A stretch of DNA of 64,000 nucleotides, from assembly GCA_964527925.1 (NCBI GenBank), contig CAZGQO010000005.1:103494-167493 (forward strand). Direction: 5' to 3'. This DNA is from Ch128b sp964527925. Its GTDB lineage: Bacteria; Bacteroidota; Ignavibacteria; Ch128b. This document shows positions 1 to 8,589 of this stretch, one piece after another (position 1 is the first letter of the stretch; every line of letters begins with the position of its first letter). A model generated the notes under the pieces. It worked only from the letters and a program-made list of their open reading frames with translations. It was not told the origin of the DNA and searched no databases. The translations under genes were made by a program, and so were the position numbers.

Positions 1-33
1 TTACTTATCTAATTAAATAGAGTGAGGTTCTAA

Positions 34-618
34 TTGAAAAAGATTGAATATTCGGAGGTAATCCCTTATTACGAATATTTGAAAGTTCGAAAAGATTTTC
101 AAGAAAGAATTATAAAATTGAAAAAGAATAAAAGAGTTCAGGTTGGCGAGAACATTACTTTTGTTTTCGAAAATCGTGAGACAGTACTTTATCAAATTCA
201 GGAGATGATTAGACTCGAAAAAATGACCGATGAAAAATTGATTAAAAATGAAATTGAAGTTTTTAATAAATTAATTTCCGATAAAAATGAACTCGCTGCA
301 ACAATGTTGATTGAAATTTTTGAAAGGCAATTTATCAAACCAATTCTGAATTCATTAGCAGGAATACAGGATAATAAAGTTTTTTTAGAATTTGATGATG
401 AATCAATCACACCAGTTTTTGATGAAGAAAATCTTCCCGAAGGTCGAATAAGTGCCGTTCAGTATCTTAAATTCAAACTCAATCAAAAGCAGGTAGAAAA
501 ATTTTTAGACAAAAAAATTACAGCTTACTTGAGGATTCGTCATCCCAATTATAATGCAGAAGCACAAATTCCTGAAAATGTTAGAATAAGTTTAATTGAA
601 GATCTGGTGAGACAATGA
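34..618 (+). CDS. DUF3501 family protein
   Basis: This 194-residue soluble protein of unknown function matches the DUF3501 family as I know it. The family-like block at residues 34-65 (VGENITFVFENRETV, then YQIQEM) is followed by a conserved-looking NELAATMLIEIFERQ stretch near residue 86. The start is a TTG at 34, preceded by GAGG about six bases upstream. In other bacteria DUF3501 genes often lie beside rubrerythrin and Fe-S (CCG-domain) proteins; the DNA left of the window would show whether that holds here. Its stop overlaps the next start (ATGA), so it is translationally coupled to the pterin genes. No catalytic role can be read from the sequence. Confidence 0.8.
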   Translation: MKKIEYSEVIPYYEYLKVRKDFQERIIKLKKNKRVQVGENITFVFENRETVLYQIQEMIRLEKMTDEKLIKNEIEVFNKLISDKNELAATMLIEIFERQFIKPILNSLAGIQDNKVFLEFDDESITPVFDEENLPEGRISAVQYLKFKLNQKQVEKFLDKKITAYLRIRHPNYNAEAQIPENVRISLIEDLVRQ

Positions 619-1028
619 AAGTATATGTAACCAGAAAAACTCATTTTTCAGCTGCTCATCGTTTATACAATCCTGAATTCAGCGATGAGGAGAATACAAA
701 GATTTATGGATTATGTAATAATCCTTTGTATCATGGACATAATTATGTTCTCGAAGTTACTGTTTGTGGTGAAGTGGATCCTCAGACTGGATATTTAATC
801 GATTTAAAAAAATTAAAAGAGATCATAGAACAAAAAATTTTGAAATATGTCGATCACAAAAATTTAAATTTGGAAGTAGATTTTTTAAAAGATGTTATTC
901 CGACAGCAGAAAATCTAGCTATTGCCTTCTGGAAAAGACTTGAAAATGAAATTCCAAATGGAAAATTATATTCAATAAAACTTTATGAAACTGAAAGAAA
1001 CATAGTTGAATTTAGAGGTGAAGAATGA
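615..1028 (+). CDS. 6-pyruvoyl-tetrahydropterin synthase (PTPS-II/QueD family)
   Basis: This 137-residue T-fold enzyme is predicted to convert 7,8-dihydroneopterin triphosphate to 6-pyruvoyl-tetrahydropterin. The zinc ligands are His15 and the HGH pair (His40, His42), and the catalytic cysteine is Cys34. The spacing Cys-NNPLY-HGH is CX5HGH, the form associated with true BH4-type PTPS, whereas QueD enzymes of queuosine synthesis usually have CX3HGH. A C-terminal Glu in YETERN fits the pterin anchor. It overlaps both neighbours by four bases (ATGA), between DUF3501 and GTP cyclohydrolase I. The enzyme that supplies its substrate is the next gene, which supports the pterin role; a QueD role is the alternative. 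Confidence 0.88.
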   Translation: MKVYVTRKTHFSAAHRLYNPEFSDEENTKIYGLCNNPLYHGHNYVLEVTVCGEVDPQTGYLIDLKKLKEIIEQKILKYVDHKNLNLEVDFLKDVIPTAENLAIAFWKRLENEIPNGKLYSIKLYETERNIVEFRGEE

Positions 1029-1594
1029 ATCTTGAAAAAACAAAGGGATTAATAAGAGAATTACTTATCGAAATCGGAGAAGATCCTGATCGTGAAGGAT
1101 TACTAAAAACTCCAGAGCGTGTTGCAAGAGCTTATGAATTCTTAACTCGAGGTTATTCTCAGGATGTTGAAGATATAATGAACAAAGCCGTTTTCAACGA
1201 GAAGTACGACGAGATGGTGATTGTAAAAGACATAGATTTTTATTCAATGTGTGAGCATCATATGCTTCCTTTTTTTGGCAAGGTACATGTGGCTTATATT
1301 CCTAACGGAAAAATTATTGGATTGAGTAAAATTCCAAGATTGGTTGATATCCTTGCCCGAAGATTACAGGTTCAGGAAAGACTCACTCAGCAGATTTCTG
1401 ATACATTAAACGAATACTTAAAACCAGATGGAGTTGGTGTTGTAATTGAAGCAATGCATATGTGCATGATGATGCGAGGAGTTGAAAAACAAAACAGCAT
1501 TGCCACTACAAGTGCAATGCACGGTTCATTCAAAGAAGATGAAAGAACGCGTTCAGAATTTCTAACTCTCATCAAATCGAGTCTTAAATGGTGA
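1025..1594 (+). CDS. folE: GTP cyclohydrolase I
   Basis: This 189-residue enzyme converts GTP to 7,8-dihydroneopterin triphosphate, the first step of folate and biopterin synthesis. The zinc site is visible as Cys76 and His79 (SMCEHHMLPF) and Cys147 (HMCMMMRGV), so this is the zinc-dependent type IA enzyme. The TPERVARAYEFL block near residue 29 and the RLQVQERLTQQI block near residue 113 are family hallmarks, and the length is normal. It overlaps the PTPS gene by four bases and the following SDR by seven, so it sits in one polycistronic unit. The context suggests tetrahydrobiopterin rather than only folate. Confidence 0.95.
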   Translation: MNLEKTKGLIRELLIEIGEDPDREGLLKTPERVARAYEFLTRGYSQDVEDIMNKAVFNEKYDEMVIVKDIDFYSMCEHHMLPFFGKVHVAYIPNGKIIGLSKIPRLVDILARRLQVQERLTQQISDTLNEYLKPDGVGVVIEAMHMCMMMRGVEKQNSIATTSAMHGSFKEDERTRSEFLTLIKSSLKW

Positions 1595-2313
1595 AAGAAG
1601 AGAAAAAAGTCGTCTGGATCACTGGCGGTTCTAGTGGAATAGGCAAAGCCATTGCCTATAACTTTGCAAGAATAAATTGCAAAGTTTATATATCCGGAAG
1701 AAGAAATTCCGAGCTCGAAAGAACAATAAGGGAATTCTCCAAAGAAAAATTAAAAGTCACTGCAATTCCCTGCAATGTTTCATCTGAATTGAATGTCAAT
1801 CAGGTTGTGAAACAGATAATTAGAGAAGAAGGAAAGATTGATTGTCTGATTAACAATGCGGGAATTACTGTTTTCAAATCATTTCTTGATACTTCAAATC
1901 GTGAGGCACGAGATATAATGAACACTAATTTACTCGGTTCTATTTATTGCACTAAAAGTGTTCTGCCTTACATGATTGAAAGAAAGTCAGGCTTAATAAT
2001 CAACATAAGTTCAATTGCGGCAAAAAAGGTTTATCTCAAAAGTTCTGTTTATTCCGCATCAAAAGCTGGATTAAATGCCTTTGCAGATTGTCTTAGAGAA
2101 GAAGTGAGAGAGTATGGAATTAAAGTAGTAAGTATTTTGCCTGGTCCTACTGAAACTCCGATTTGGGATAGAGAAATCAGAAAGAACTCATCAGACAGAA
2201 TGATGAAGCCAGATGATATAGGTCATCTTGTGGTTTCAATTTTTCTTCAACCAGATTCAGTTGTTACAGAAGAATTGATAGTCAGTCCAATTACAGGAGA
2301 TTTAAATGTCTGA
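1588..2313 (+). CDS. SDR reductase, probable sepiapterin reductase
   Basis: This 241-residue classical short-chain dehydrogenase has TGGSSGIG at residues 12-19 for NADP(H), NNAG at 89-92, a catalytic Ser near 142, and YSASK with Tyr155 and Lys159. Arginines at the end of beta-strand 2 (SGRR) favour NADPH. The C-terminal block (MMKPDDIGHLVV, LQPDS, then ITGDL) resembles what I recall of the Chlorobaculum tepidum sepiapterin reductase. That enzyme reduces 6-pyruvoyl-tetrahydropterin to BH4 or its threo isomer, the step after PTPS. It lies in an overlapping operon with folE and PTPS. SDR specificity is hard to call from motifs, so the assignment rests mainly on context and the C-terminal resemblance. 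Confidence 0.72.
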   Translation: MVKEEKKVVWITGGSSGIGKAIAYNFARINCKVYISGRRNSELERTIREFSKEKLKVTAIPCNVSSELNVNQVVKQIIREEGKIDCLINNAGITVFKSFLDTSNREARDIMNTNLLGSIYCTKSVLPYMIERKSGLIINISSIAAKKVYLKSSVYSASKAGLNAFADCLREEVREYGIKVVSILPGPTETPIWDREIRKNSSDRMMKPDDIGHLVVSIFLQPDSVVTEELIVSPITGDLNV

Positions 2314-3019
2314 ATTAACAAATAGAAATGCTTTCATTTCTGGTATAAGCAAAGGAATTGGGAAATCAATAGCAATTGAATTAGCTAAAGAAGGATGCAA
2401 TATCTCTGGGGTTGCGAGAAATGAAAATGATTTAAAAAAATTAAACGATGAACTTCAAAAATTTGATATCAAAGTTAATCTGTATTCTGGTGATGTGGGT
2501 GATTATTATTCAATGGAAGAAATCGTGAAAGATGTTTTATCAAAAACTGATATTGATATTCTTGTAAATAATGCTGGAATTGGTTCGTTTAAAAATCTTG
2601 TTAATTATAGTTATGAAGAATTTGATCGATTAATTAAAACAAACTTATATGGCGTCTTCAATCTCACAAGATTATTTTTACCTTCAATGATTGAAAATCA
2701 AATGGGTGATATTGTTTTTATTTCTTCTCTGGCTGGAAAGAATGTCAATGCTGGTGGAACAGGTTACTCTGCAACTAAATTTGCTTTGACTGGTTTTGCT
2801 CACTCGTTGATGCTTGAAGTCAGGCAGTATAACATCAGAGTTTGTCTTGTTCATCCTGGCTCAGTTGATACGGATTTAATTTCTAATTTCAATCCCAACA
2901 TAAACCGTGATAAGATTTTAAAACCTGAGGATGTTGCATTTGGTGTATTAACATTTTTGAAACTGCCGAGAAGATCAATGCTTTCACAGTTTGAGATCAG
3001 ACCAACAAATCCTCGGTAA
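2306..3019 (+). CDS. SDR family oxidoreductase, second in the pterin operon
   Basis: This 237-residue classical SDR has SGISKGIG at residues 12-19 (first Thr replaced by Ser), an NNAGIG motif, and YSATK as the catalytic Tyr/Lys pair. It overlaps the preceding SDR by eight bases and ends just before a strong terminator, so it is the last gene of the operon. It resembles 3-oxoacyl-ACP-reductase-type SDRs more than the sepiapterin reductase beside it. A second pterin side-chain reduction, or reduction of a pterin-derived product, would fit the context. The substrate cannot be stated from sequence. Confidence 0.8.
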   Translation: MSELTNRNAFISGISKGIGKSIAIELAKEGCNISGVARNENDLKKLNDELQKFDIKVNLYSGDVGDYYSMEEIVKDVLSKTDIDILVNNAGIGSFKNLVNYSYEEFDRLIKTNLYGVFNLTRLFLPSMIENQMGDIVFISSLAGKNVNAGGTGYSATKFALTGFAHSLMLEVRQYNIRVCLVHPGSVDTDLISNFNPNINRDKILKPEDVAFGVLTFLKLPRRSMLSQFEIRPTNPR

Positions 3020-3034
3020 AAACTCTTTTAACTA

Positions 3035-3069
3035 AAAAGCCCCACAATCATATCGATTATGGGGCTTTT
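3035..3069 (+). terminator. Intrinsic terminator after the pterin operon
   Basis: A stem of AAAAGCCCCACAATC and GATTATGGGGCTTTT (one mismatch) with a short loop is followed by T-rich sequence. A-rich sequence on the left arm means it could also terminate minus-strand transcription of the convergent CpxP-like gene. Confidence 0.85.
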
Positions 3070-3099
3070 CTGTTTTTAAAACAGGAGGTTCCAGAAATT

Positions 3100-3600
3100 T
3101 TATTTATCCCACCATGGACCTAATCCAGCGCCACATGGTCCCAATCCTGGACCATATCCTCTTTTTCTAAAGAAAAATTCTCTTCTAAATTTTGAACCAT
3201 CAAAGAATCTGTCTTTGAAGAAGTCTGCACGAAATTCTTTGAATTTTATCTTTTGCTTTTCGTCAAGAAGATTGTAGATTTCAAACCAGTGATTCAGTTT
3301 TTGTTTGTTCATTTTATTTCGTATTTCATTCATTTTATCCATAAGACTTTCTATCTTCTTTTTGTCTGGAGCGGGGTTTCTCCACTCCGATCTAATATCG
3401 ATTGCTAATTTTTGAAGTTCGCTTCGATAATCAGACATCACCTTTAAATGAGAATCTCTTAGCTTTTGAATCTCATTTAATTGTTTCTCTGTTAAATCTA
3501 ATTTATCGATAAGATATCCACGCATCGGTTGAGCAAATGTCGAAGTGAATATTAAGAAGAAAACTACTAAGATTGTTGAGATTGCACTGACTTTGAACAT
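3100..3600 (-). CDS. Spy/CpxP-like periplasmic protein (LTxxQ motif)
   Basis: This 166-residue protein has a signal peptide (residues 1-23, cleavage after TFA) and a helical LTEKQ motif at 36-40, typical of the LTxxQ/CpxP/Spy family of periplasmic stress chaperones and metal-response proteins. The central region is charged and probably an all-helical hairpin. The C-terminus is unusual: an Arg/Phe-rich stretch followed by a Gly/Pro-rich tail with one Cys and a terminal WWDK. It stands alone, convergent with the pterin operon. A role in envelope stress is inferred from the family only. Confidence 0.75.
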   Translation of the reverse strand: MFKVSAISTILVVFFLIFTSTFAQPMRGYLIDKLDLTEKQLNEIQKLRDSHLKVMSDYRSELQKLAIDIRSEWRNPAPDKKKIESLMDKMNEIRNKMNKQKLNHWFEIYNLLDEKQKIKFKEFRADFFKDRFFDGSKFRREFFFRKRGYGPGLGPCGAGLGPWWDK

Positions 3601-3741
3601 TTTTTACTTCTCCTTTTTTGTTTTTTATTCATTAAAACTTTCGTGAAGTTTGACATTGGTACTTAAAAGGTGGTTTAAAATTAGAAGAAGATACCGAGAG
3701 ATTTTGTTGTAAGAATAAGTGAGTAGAATCATTGAGTAATT

Positions 3742-3780
3742 AAAAAGGTGGAACCGTTGAGTGAATAGTTCCACCTTTTA
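3742..3780 (-). terminator. Bidirectional hairpin terminator
   Basis: An inverted repeat (AAAAAGGTGGAAC at 3742-3754 and GTTCCACCTTTTA at 3768-3780) lies 50 bases beyond the stop of the minus-strand GH20 gene. Read on the minus strand it is a stem followed by TTTTT, a standard intrinsic terminator for the ygeY-ygeW-GH20 transcript. Confidence 0.8.
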
Positions 3781-3832
3781 TGTGTTTAAAAATTTTTAAT
3801 GCAGTTAGATAATTATTAACAGCTGTTAAAAT

Positions 3833-6343
3833 TTACCTTTCATACCAACTTGTGACTTTTTTCTCAAAATCTGGTTCTGAAGAGATAAATCGATTGCTGA
3901 TAAATTTTGGAGTTATGAATTTATTTTCTTCAACGGGGATTTGCCAGCTTTCGTCAGGAAGAATTCTGTATTGTGAAATTGTAGTTTTTACATCAATCTG
4001 TACATTAATTCCAGCAGAATTTCTCTCGCCAAAGTTTTTCGCAATAATTTTAATCTCATTATTTCCTGCTTTAAGAAAATTAGTGATATCAAAAAATTTC
4101 GATCTTTGACTTTCTACCCAGAGTGAAAGTGTTCTTGTTCCTCTCACATCTCCAACAAAATTTCCATTAATGTATAATTCAGCGTATGAATCTGCCATTA
4201 GATGAACAAGTGCAGATGTGACTTTATCTTTCACAATTAAATTTCGAATGAAAGTTGTTTCTTTCACTTGAGGTTGATCTTTTTGTCCAGGATTTGCTTG
4301 GGGATGATACATCCATTGACTTTTGATTGTCTGGTCATATTCAACTATTTCTTGTTTGACGGCATCTTTCATTCTTTGCCAAGCAAAAATCTGTCTTTCA
4401 TATTTTTCCCTGAGAACTATTTCAAGATTTTTTTCTTTGTTGGTAATCAACCACAGATTTCGATACTCATTTTTAATTGATTCGAGTCGTTGAATAATTT
4501 CATCACACATTTTAATAATCTGTTTTCTTTCTTCCTTGTTGAGAAAACCATTCTTCTTATTTATTAGATTTTTAATTATGAGTGAATACTGAAGCTTATC
4601 ACCAAACCATTCAGCTTGATTGGCAACTAATTTTAAGTAGTCGAGATATTTTACATTTTTAATTTTTTCCTTTTCCAATTGTTGAATCAATTCTAAAGCG
4701 AGTTTTGATTTTGATTTAATTGTCTCAGAGAATAATACAATATTCTGTTCTTGATAGTTAATAGTATTGTTCCATTTTACAAATGGATTTCGCCAGAAAT
4801 CATATTGAGTAAATGATGCACCAAAATCAGAAAGCATTGAATACAAAACTTTGAATCTTTCATCACTTGAACGGAAGAAATCTCTGAAAAATTTCTCCTG
4901 AAAATTATAAATATCAACATTCATTGGATTCCAGGCACATTCAGCACCAAATGCATATCCAAACCAGTTAAACTCTCGCAAATTTTCACCGCCATTATCT
5001 CCCCAGTTTGAATTTATAAATCCAATCGAACCGTACTGATATGAAACTTCAGTAAAGAGTTTTATGTTCAGGAGTGAGTTCAATATGTGTGGAAAAATTC
5101 TGTTATAATTTGTGACCGATGGTGAACAGATGAATGGCTGATTGTATTCTTTGTATTTTTTAACAATTTCTTCGTAATCATTTACACCGTATCTCCAATC
5201 GACAACAATTATATCTTTCGGAAGCATTTCAAAAATTTCTGGATGATTATGAATTATATCGCCATACATCATCATTTGTTTGCCGTATTTTTTAATGATT
5301 TCATTCACTTTTTTATAATGATTTGCGTGAACGGCGGCAATTCCAATTTCATCAGTTAATTTTTTGCTGTTCCCTGAACCAACATCCCATGATTCATCAA
5401 GCCCAGCATGAAAATATTTTGATGGGAATAACTGAGAGAGTTCACCGATACATTTGTCTAAGAATTTATAAGTTTCTTCATTCGTCACATCGAGTGATGC
5501 TGCACCAGGAAATTCAGCTAAATGATAAAATTCTGGCTGAATGAGCAAATTTTCCCAGTGACCGAGTGTTTGAAATATGGAAATAATTTCGACAAAATAT
5601 TTTTCAGCGTAGTCAATCAACTCTTTAATTTCATCTTGATTTAATCTATCTCTATTCAACCCAATTGAAGGGAATGTTTTTAATTCAATTGCATCTTCAA
5701 AATACAGCTGATAAACATTCATTTTGTATCGAGCAATTTTTTTGATAATCTTTCTAAAATCATCCAGTGTTGAGACCTGCCCTCGAGCAATATCATCAGA
5801 AATTCCTCTTAAAGGAAAAGCAGGGTAATCTATTATCAAACAAGCATTAAGAAAAACATTACCTGAGTTATCATTTTGAAGAATTTGAAAGAGGCTCATC
5901 AATCCATAAAAAGCACCTTTTGGATTGTTTGAAAGGATTGCAATTCTTGATTTTTCAACACTTAAAAGATATGCTTCCTCTTTATTGAGTAAATTATGTT
6001 CTCTAATTATTTCTTTGAATTGCCATGCGAATTCATTTGTGGATAGACTACCAAAGTAGATAAAATTTTTTGATGGTCGGGATGATGTAATTTTCAGGTT
6101 CAATTTTTTCTTAAAAGAAGTTTGAATTTCATCTTCGAATTCCTGCTTGAAAAATTTTTTTTGATCCTGAAAATCTTCGAAATAAAATTTTGTATTCTTA
6201 TCAATTATAAATTTACCATCAGCCCACATCATCTTTTGAGGTTTTGGAATTGGCTCTAATAATTTCATCTCTTCACCCAAGATGTTTGTTTCAAGTAGAA
6301 TCATTAAAAAAAATATTCCGAATAAGAACTGCAATCCTTTCAT
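3833..6343 (-). CDS. Glycoside hydrolase family 20 (beta-N-acetylhexosaminidase) with C-terminal lectin-like domain
   Basis: This 836-residue exported enzyme has a hydrophobic signal sequence at residues 1-23. The GH20b-type N-terminal domain is at about 25-165 and the catalytic TIM barrel at about 175-520. The Asp-Glu catalytic pair of GH20 is D316-E317 in FHAGLDESWD, where Asp positions the substrate N-acetyl group and Glu is the acid/base. An all-helical segment follows, then a jelly-roll-like domain (about 690-790) containing AELYINGNFVGD, similar to sugar-binding modules on rhamnosidases. There is no T9SS sorting domain, so it is probably periplasmic. It releases terminal GlcNAc or GalNAc from glycans or wall fragments. 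It lies 31 bases after the ygeW-like gene on the same strand and has a good GGAG ribosome site. Confidence 0.88.
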   Translation of the reverse strand: MKGLQFLFGIFFLMILLETNILGEEMKLLEPIPKPQKMMWADGKFIIDKNTKFYFEDFQDQKKFFKQEFEDEIQTSFKKKLNLKITSSRPSKNFIYFGSLSTNEFAWQFKEIIREHNLLNKEEAYLLSVEKSRIAILSNNPKGAFYGLMSLFQILQNDNSGNVFLNACLIIDYPAFPLRGISDDIARGQVSTLDDFRKIIKKIARYKMNVYQLYFEDAIELKTFPSIGLNRDRLNQDEIKELIDYAEKYFVEIISIFQTLGHWENLLIQPEFYHLAEFPGAASLDVTNEETYKFLDKCIGELSQLFPSKYFHAGLDESWDVGSGNSKKLTDEIGIAAVHANHYKKVNEIIKKYGKQMMMYGDIIHNHPEIFEMLPKDIIVVDWRYGVNDYEEIVKKYKEYNQPFICSPSVTNYNRIFPHILNSLLNIKLFTEVSYQYGSIGFINSNWGDNGGENLREFNWFGYAFGAECAWNPMNVDIYNFQEKFFRDFFRSSDERFKVLYSMLSDFGASFTQYDFWRNPFVKWNNTINYQEQNIVLFSETIKSKSKLALELIQQLEKEKIKNVKYLDYLKLVANQAEWFGDKLQYSLIIKNLINKKNGFLNKEERKQIIKMCDEIIQRLESIKNEYRNLWLITNKEKNLEIVLREKYERQIFAWQRMKDAVKQEIVEYDQTIKSQWMYHPQANPGQKDQPQVKETTFIRNLIVKDKVTSALVHLMADSYAELYINGNFVGDVRGTRTLSLWVESQRSKFFDITNFLKAGNNEIKIIAKNFGERNSAGINVQIDVKTTISQYRILPDESWQIPVEENKFITPKFISNRFISSEPDFEKKVTSWYER

Positions 6344-6374
6344 AGAAGCTCCTTCACATTTTTTGAATGAAGTT

Positions 6375-7385
6375 TTACATTGTTAACGCCATTATCGCTT
6401 TTGCAGTGTGAAGTCTGTTTTCAGCTTCATCATAAACAATTGAAATCTCTGGATTATCTATTACATCATCAGTAACTTCTTTACCTCTGTCAGCTGGTAA
6501 GGCATGCATCAGCTTAACATCTTTTGCTGCAAGTTTGATTTTTTTATCATCACAAATCCAGAGTTTGTATTTTTCAAGATTCGCTTTCATTTCTTTTTTA
6601 CACTCTTCTTCATTTTGTAAATAATGGTCAACATCATAATAAGCAAAGCCACCCCAATTTTTAGGTATTACAATGTTAGCCCCTTCAAATGCTTCTTCCA
6701 TGTTATCAGTAAATTTTAAACTTCCACCACCAATTTCAGCATTCTTATATGCTTTTTCTACAATGTTTTTGCTCAAAGGAAATTCTTTTGGATGCGCAAC
6801 AGTCACATCAATACCATAGCGAGGGAAAAGCAAAATTTGTGATTGAGGTACTGAAAGTGGTTTTGCGTGTGAAGTTGCGTATGCCCATGAGATAGTTACT
6901 TTCAATCCTTTGGGATTTCTGCCAAAGAATTCGAAGATAGTCATTAAATCTGCCAATCCTTGAAATGGATGATAAACATCATCTTGAAGGGACATCACTG
7001 GTACGGTTGCATACTTTGCCATTTCGTCGAGATATTTTTTTCCAATTCCATAAAAACAATTTCGACATGCAATTCCATGTCCCATTCGAGAAAGAATAAT
7101 TGCAGTATCTTTTGCAGATTCACCGTGAGAGATTTGCATTTTATCAGCTGTAAGATCGTGAGCATGACCACCAAGCTGAGTCATTCCAGCTTCCATTGAA
7201 TTTCGAGTTCTTGTTGATTGCTCGAAGAAAATCATAAACAATGTTTTATATGGAAGATAAAGAGTTGGTTCTTCAGCGTAGAATTTTTGTTTTAACTCGA
7301 AAGCTGTTTCAAAAACAACATCGAGTTCTTCTTTTGTCCAATCGTCTTCCGAAAGAAAATGTTTGCCTTTAAATTTTTTATCCAT
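6375..7385 (-). CDS. ygeW: YgeW-type transcarbamylase (ornithine/aspartate carbamoyltransferase superfamily)
   Basis: This 336-residue protein has the carbamoyl-phosphate motif STRTR at residues 57-61 and the second-domain blocks TISWAYATSHAKPLSVPQ and VTVAHPKEF, which resemble E. coli YgeW far more than ArgF or PyrB. YgeW belongs to the anaerobic purine/urate utilisation cluster, and its substrate is not the usual ornithine or aspartate. The usual HPxQ motif reads HPFQ (139-142), and the amino-substrate motif HCLP reads HALP (294-297), so the Cys of ornithine enzymes is absent. It is 19 bases downstream of a YgeY-like hydrolase and close to a YgfK-like gene, the same three partners as in E. 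coli. An ordinary biosynthetic carbamoyltransferase is less likely. Confidence 0.8.
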   Translation of the reverse strand: MDKKFKGKHFLSEDDWTKEELDVVFETAFELKQKFYAEEPTLYLPYKTLFMIFFEQSTRTRNSMEAGMTQLGGHAHDLTADKMQISHGESAKDTAIILSRMGHGIACRNCFYGIGKKYLDEMAKYATVPVMSLQDDVYHPFQGLADLMTIFEFFGRNPKGLKVTISWAYATSHAKPLSVPQSQILLFPRYGIDVTVAHPKEFPLSKNIVEKAYKNAEIGGGSLKFTDNMEEAFEGANIVIPKNWGGFAYYDVDHYLQNEEECKKEMKANLEKYKLWICDDKKIKLAAKDVKLMHALPADRGKEVTDDVIDNPEISIVYDEAENRLHTAKAIMALTM

Positions 7386-7404
7386 TTTTTTACTCCCTAT
7401 TTTT

Positions 7405-8589
7405 TTAGAAGGTTATTGCGAAAAGTGCATAAAATGCTGATGCTTTTACGAGATCGTTAATTGGAATTTTTTCGTTTGGTGCGTGAGCAAAAACTTCATC
7501 ACCTGGACCAAAACCAATAACAGGTATTCCAAAAATTCCGTTGATTACAACACCATTTGTCGAAAATGTCCATTTATCGATGTAGGGTTCACCATTGAAG
7601 AGATTTTTGTAAACTTCAATTCCTTTTTGAATCGTTGGATGATTTATATCAAGTTTCCAGGTTGGATAATATTTTTCCATTCCATATCGTAAACCAGTGT
7701 AAGCAGTCTCTTCATACTGAAGGACTTCAACTTTAGCATCGTATTTTTTCGTGATTTCTTTTATTTGTTTGACTGCTAATTCTTTAGTTTCCCCAAATGT
7801 TAATCGTCTATCAAGATGAAATCTGCAGTAGTCAGCAACTGCACAAAGTGATGGACTGCTTGATATAATTTGCGAACAAGTTACAGAACCTTTTCCAAGA
7901 AAATTATCTTTCATTAATTGTTCGTTTAATTTTTCTACTTCAATTAGTGAATGAGCTGCCATATAAATTGCATTCTTACCACGCTCTGGTGCAGATCCAT
8001 GGGCAGAGATTCCAGAAAACGAAACTTCAATTTCTATTCTTCCTCGTTGTCCACGATAGATGTTGCATTTGGTTGGTTCTGTGATAATTACAACATCTGG
8101 TTTAATTTTATCTTCTTCAACAATGAATTTCCAGCACAATCCATCGCAGTCTTCTTCCATAACCGAACCAACAAAATAAATCGTTGCATCATTTTGGAGT
8201 CCAAGATCTTTAATAATTTTTCCACTAGTTATAAATGAAGCGACTCCACCTTTTTGATCAACTGAACCTCTGCCATAAACAAAACCATCTTTAATTTCAC
8301 CTGAGAAAGGATCAAAATTCCAGTTGTTCAAGTTTCCAGCATCAACTGTATCGATGTGGCCATCAATTGCTATAATTTTTTTGCCGTTTCCGATTTTACC
8401 AATTACATTTCCGAGTCCATCAATCCATACTTCATCAAAGTTTGCTTCTTCCATCATTGATTTGATTAATTGAGCGACTTCTTTTTCTTGTGTGGATAAA
8501 GATTTTGTTTGAACTAAGCGGGAAAGATTCTGTGATGTATAATCACGATATTGATTGGCTTTAGCGAAAATATCAGAGGCAAGGGACAA
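7405..8589 (-). CDS. ygeY: YgeY-type M20 family metallohydrolase
   Basis: This 394-residue M20/M28-fold hydrolase has metal-binding motifs DGHID (His78, Asp80), GRGSVDQKGG (Asp111) and EED (Glu145/Glu146, the catalytic and ligand acids). A GISAHGSAPERG dimerisation-domain segment is also visible. The sequence fits the YgeY subfamily (selenium-metabolism-linked or purine-cluster hydrolase) better than ArgE or DapE. The start is TTG at 8589, chosen because AGGAG lies six bases upstream on the minus strand. It is first in a three-gene minus-strand unit with the ygeW-like and GH20 genes, and divergent from the ygfK-like gene. The substrate is not known from sequence; an amidohydrolase step on a ureido or acyl-amino compound is a reasonable inference. 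Confidence 0.82.
   Translation of the reverse strand: MSLASDIFAKANQYRDYTSQNLSRLVQTKSLSTQEKEVAQLIKSMMEEANFDEVWIDGLGNVIGKIGNGKKIIAIDGHIDTVDAGNLNNWNFDPFSGEIKDGFVYGRGSVDQKGGVASFITSGKIIKDLGLQNDATIYFVGSVMEEDCDGLCWKFIVEEDKIKPDVVIITEPTKCNIYRGQRGRIEIEVSFSGISAHGSAPERGKNAIYMAAHSLIEVEKLNEQLMKDNFLGKGSVTCSQIISSSPSLCAVADYCRFHLDRRLTFGETKELAVKQIKEITKKYDAKVEVLQYEETAYTGLRYGMEKYYPTWKLDINHPTIQKGIEVYKNLFNGEPYIDKWTFSTNGVVINGIFGIPVIGFGPGDEVFAHAPNEKIPINDLVKASAFYALFAITF

Noticed and set aside
3852..4109. Plus-strand frame opposite the GH20 gene
   Set aside because: It is an antisense shadow of a well-supported gene, with no motif of its own.
6375..7385. Annotation as ordinary ornithine carbamoyltransferase (argF)
   Set aside because: Second-domain blocks match YgeW better, the substrate motif is HALP, not HCLP, and the gene neighbours are ygeY/ygfK-like, not arginine genes.
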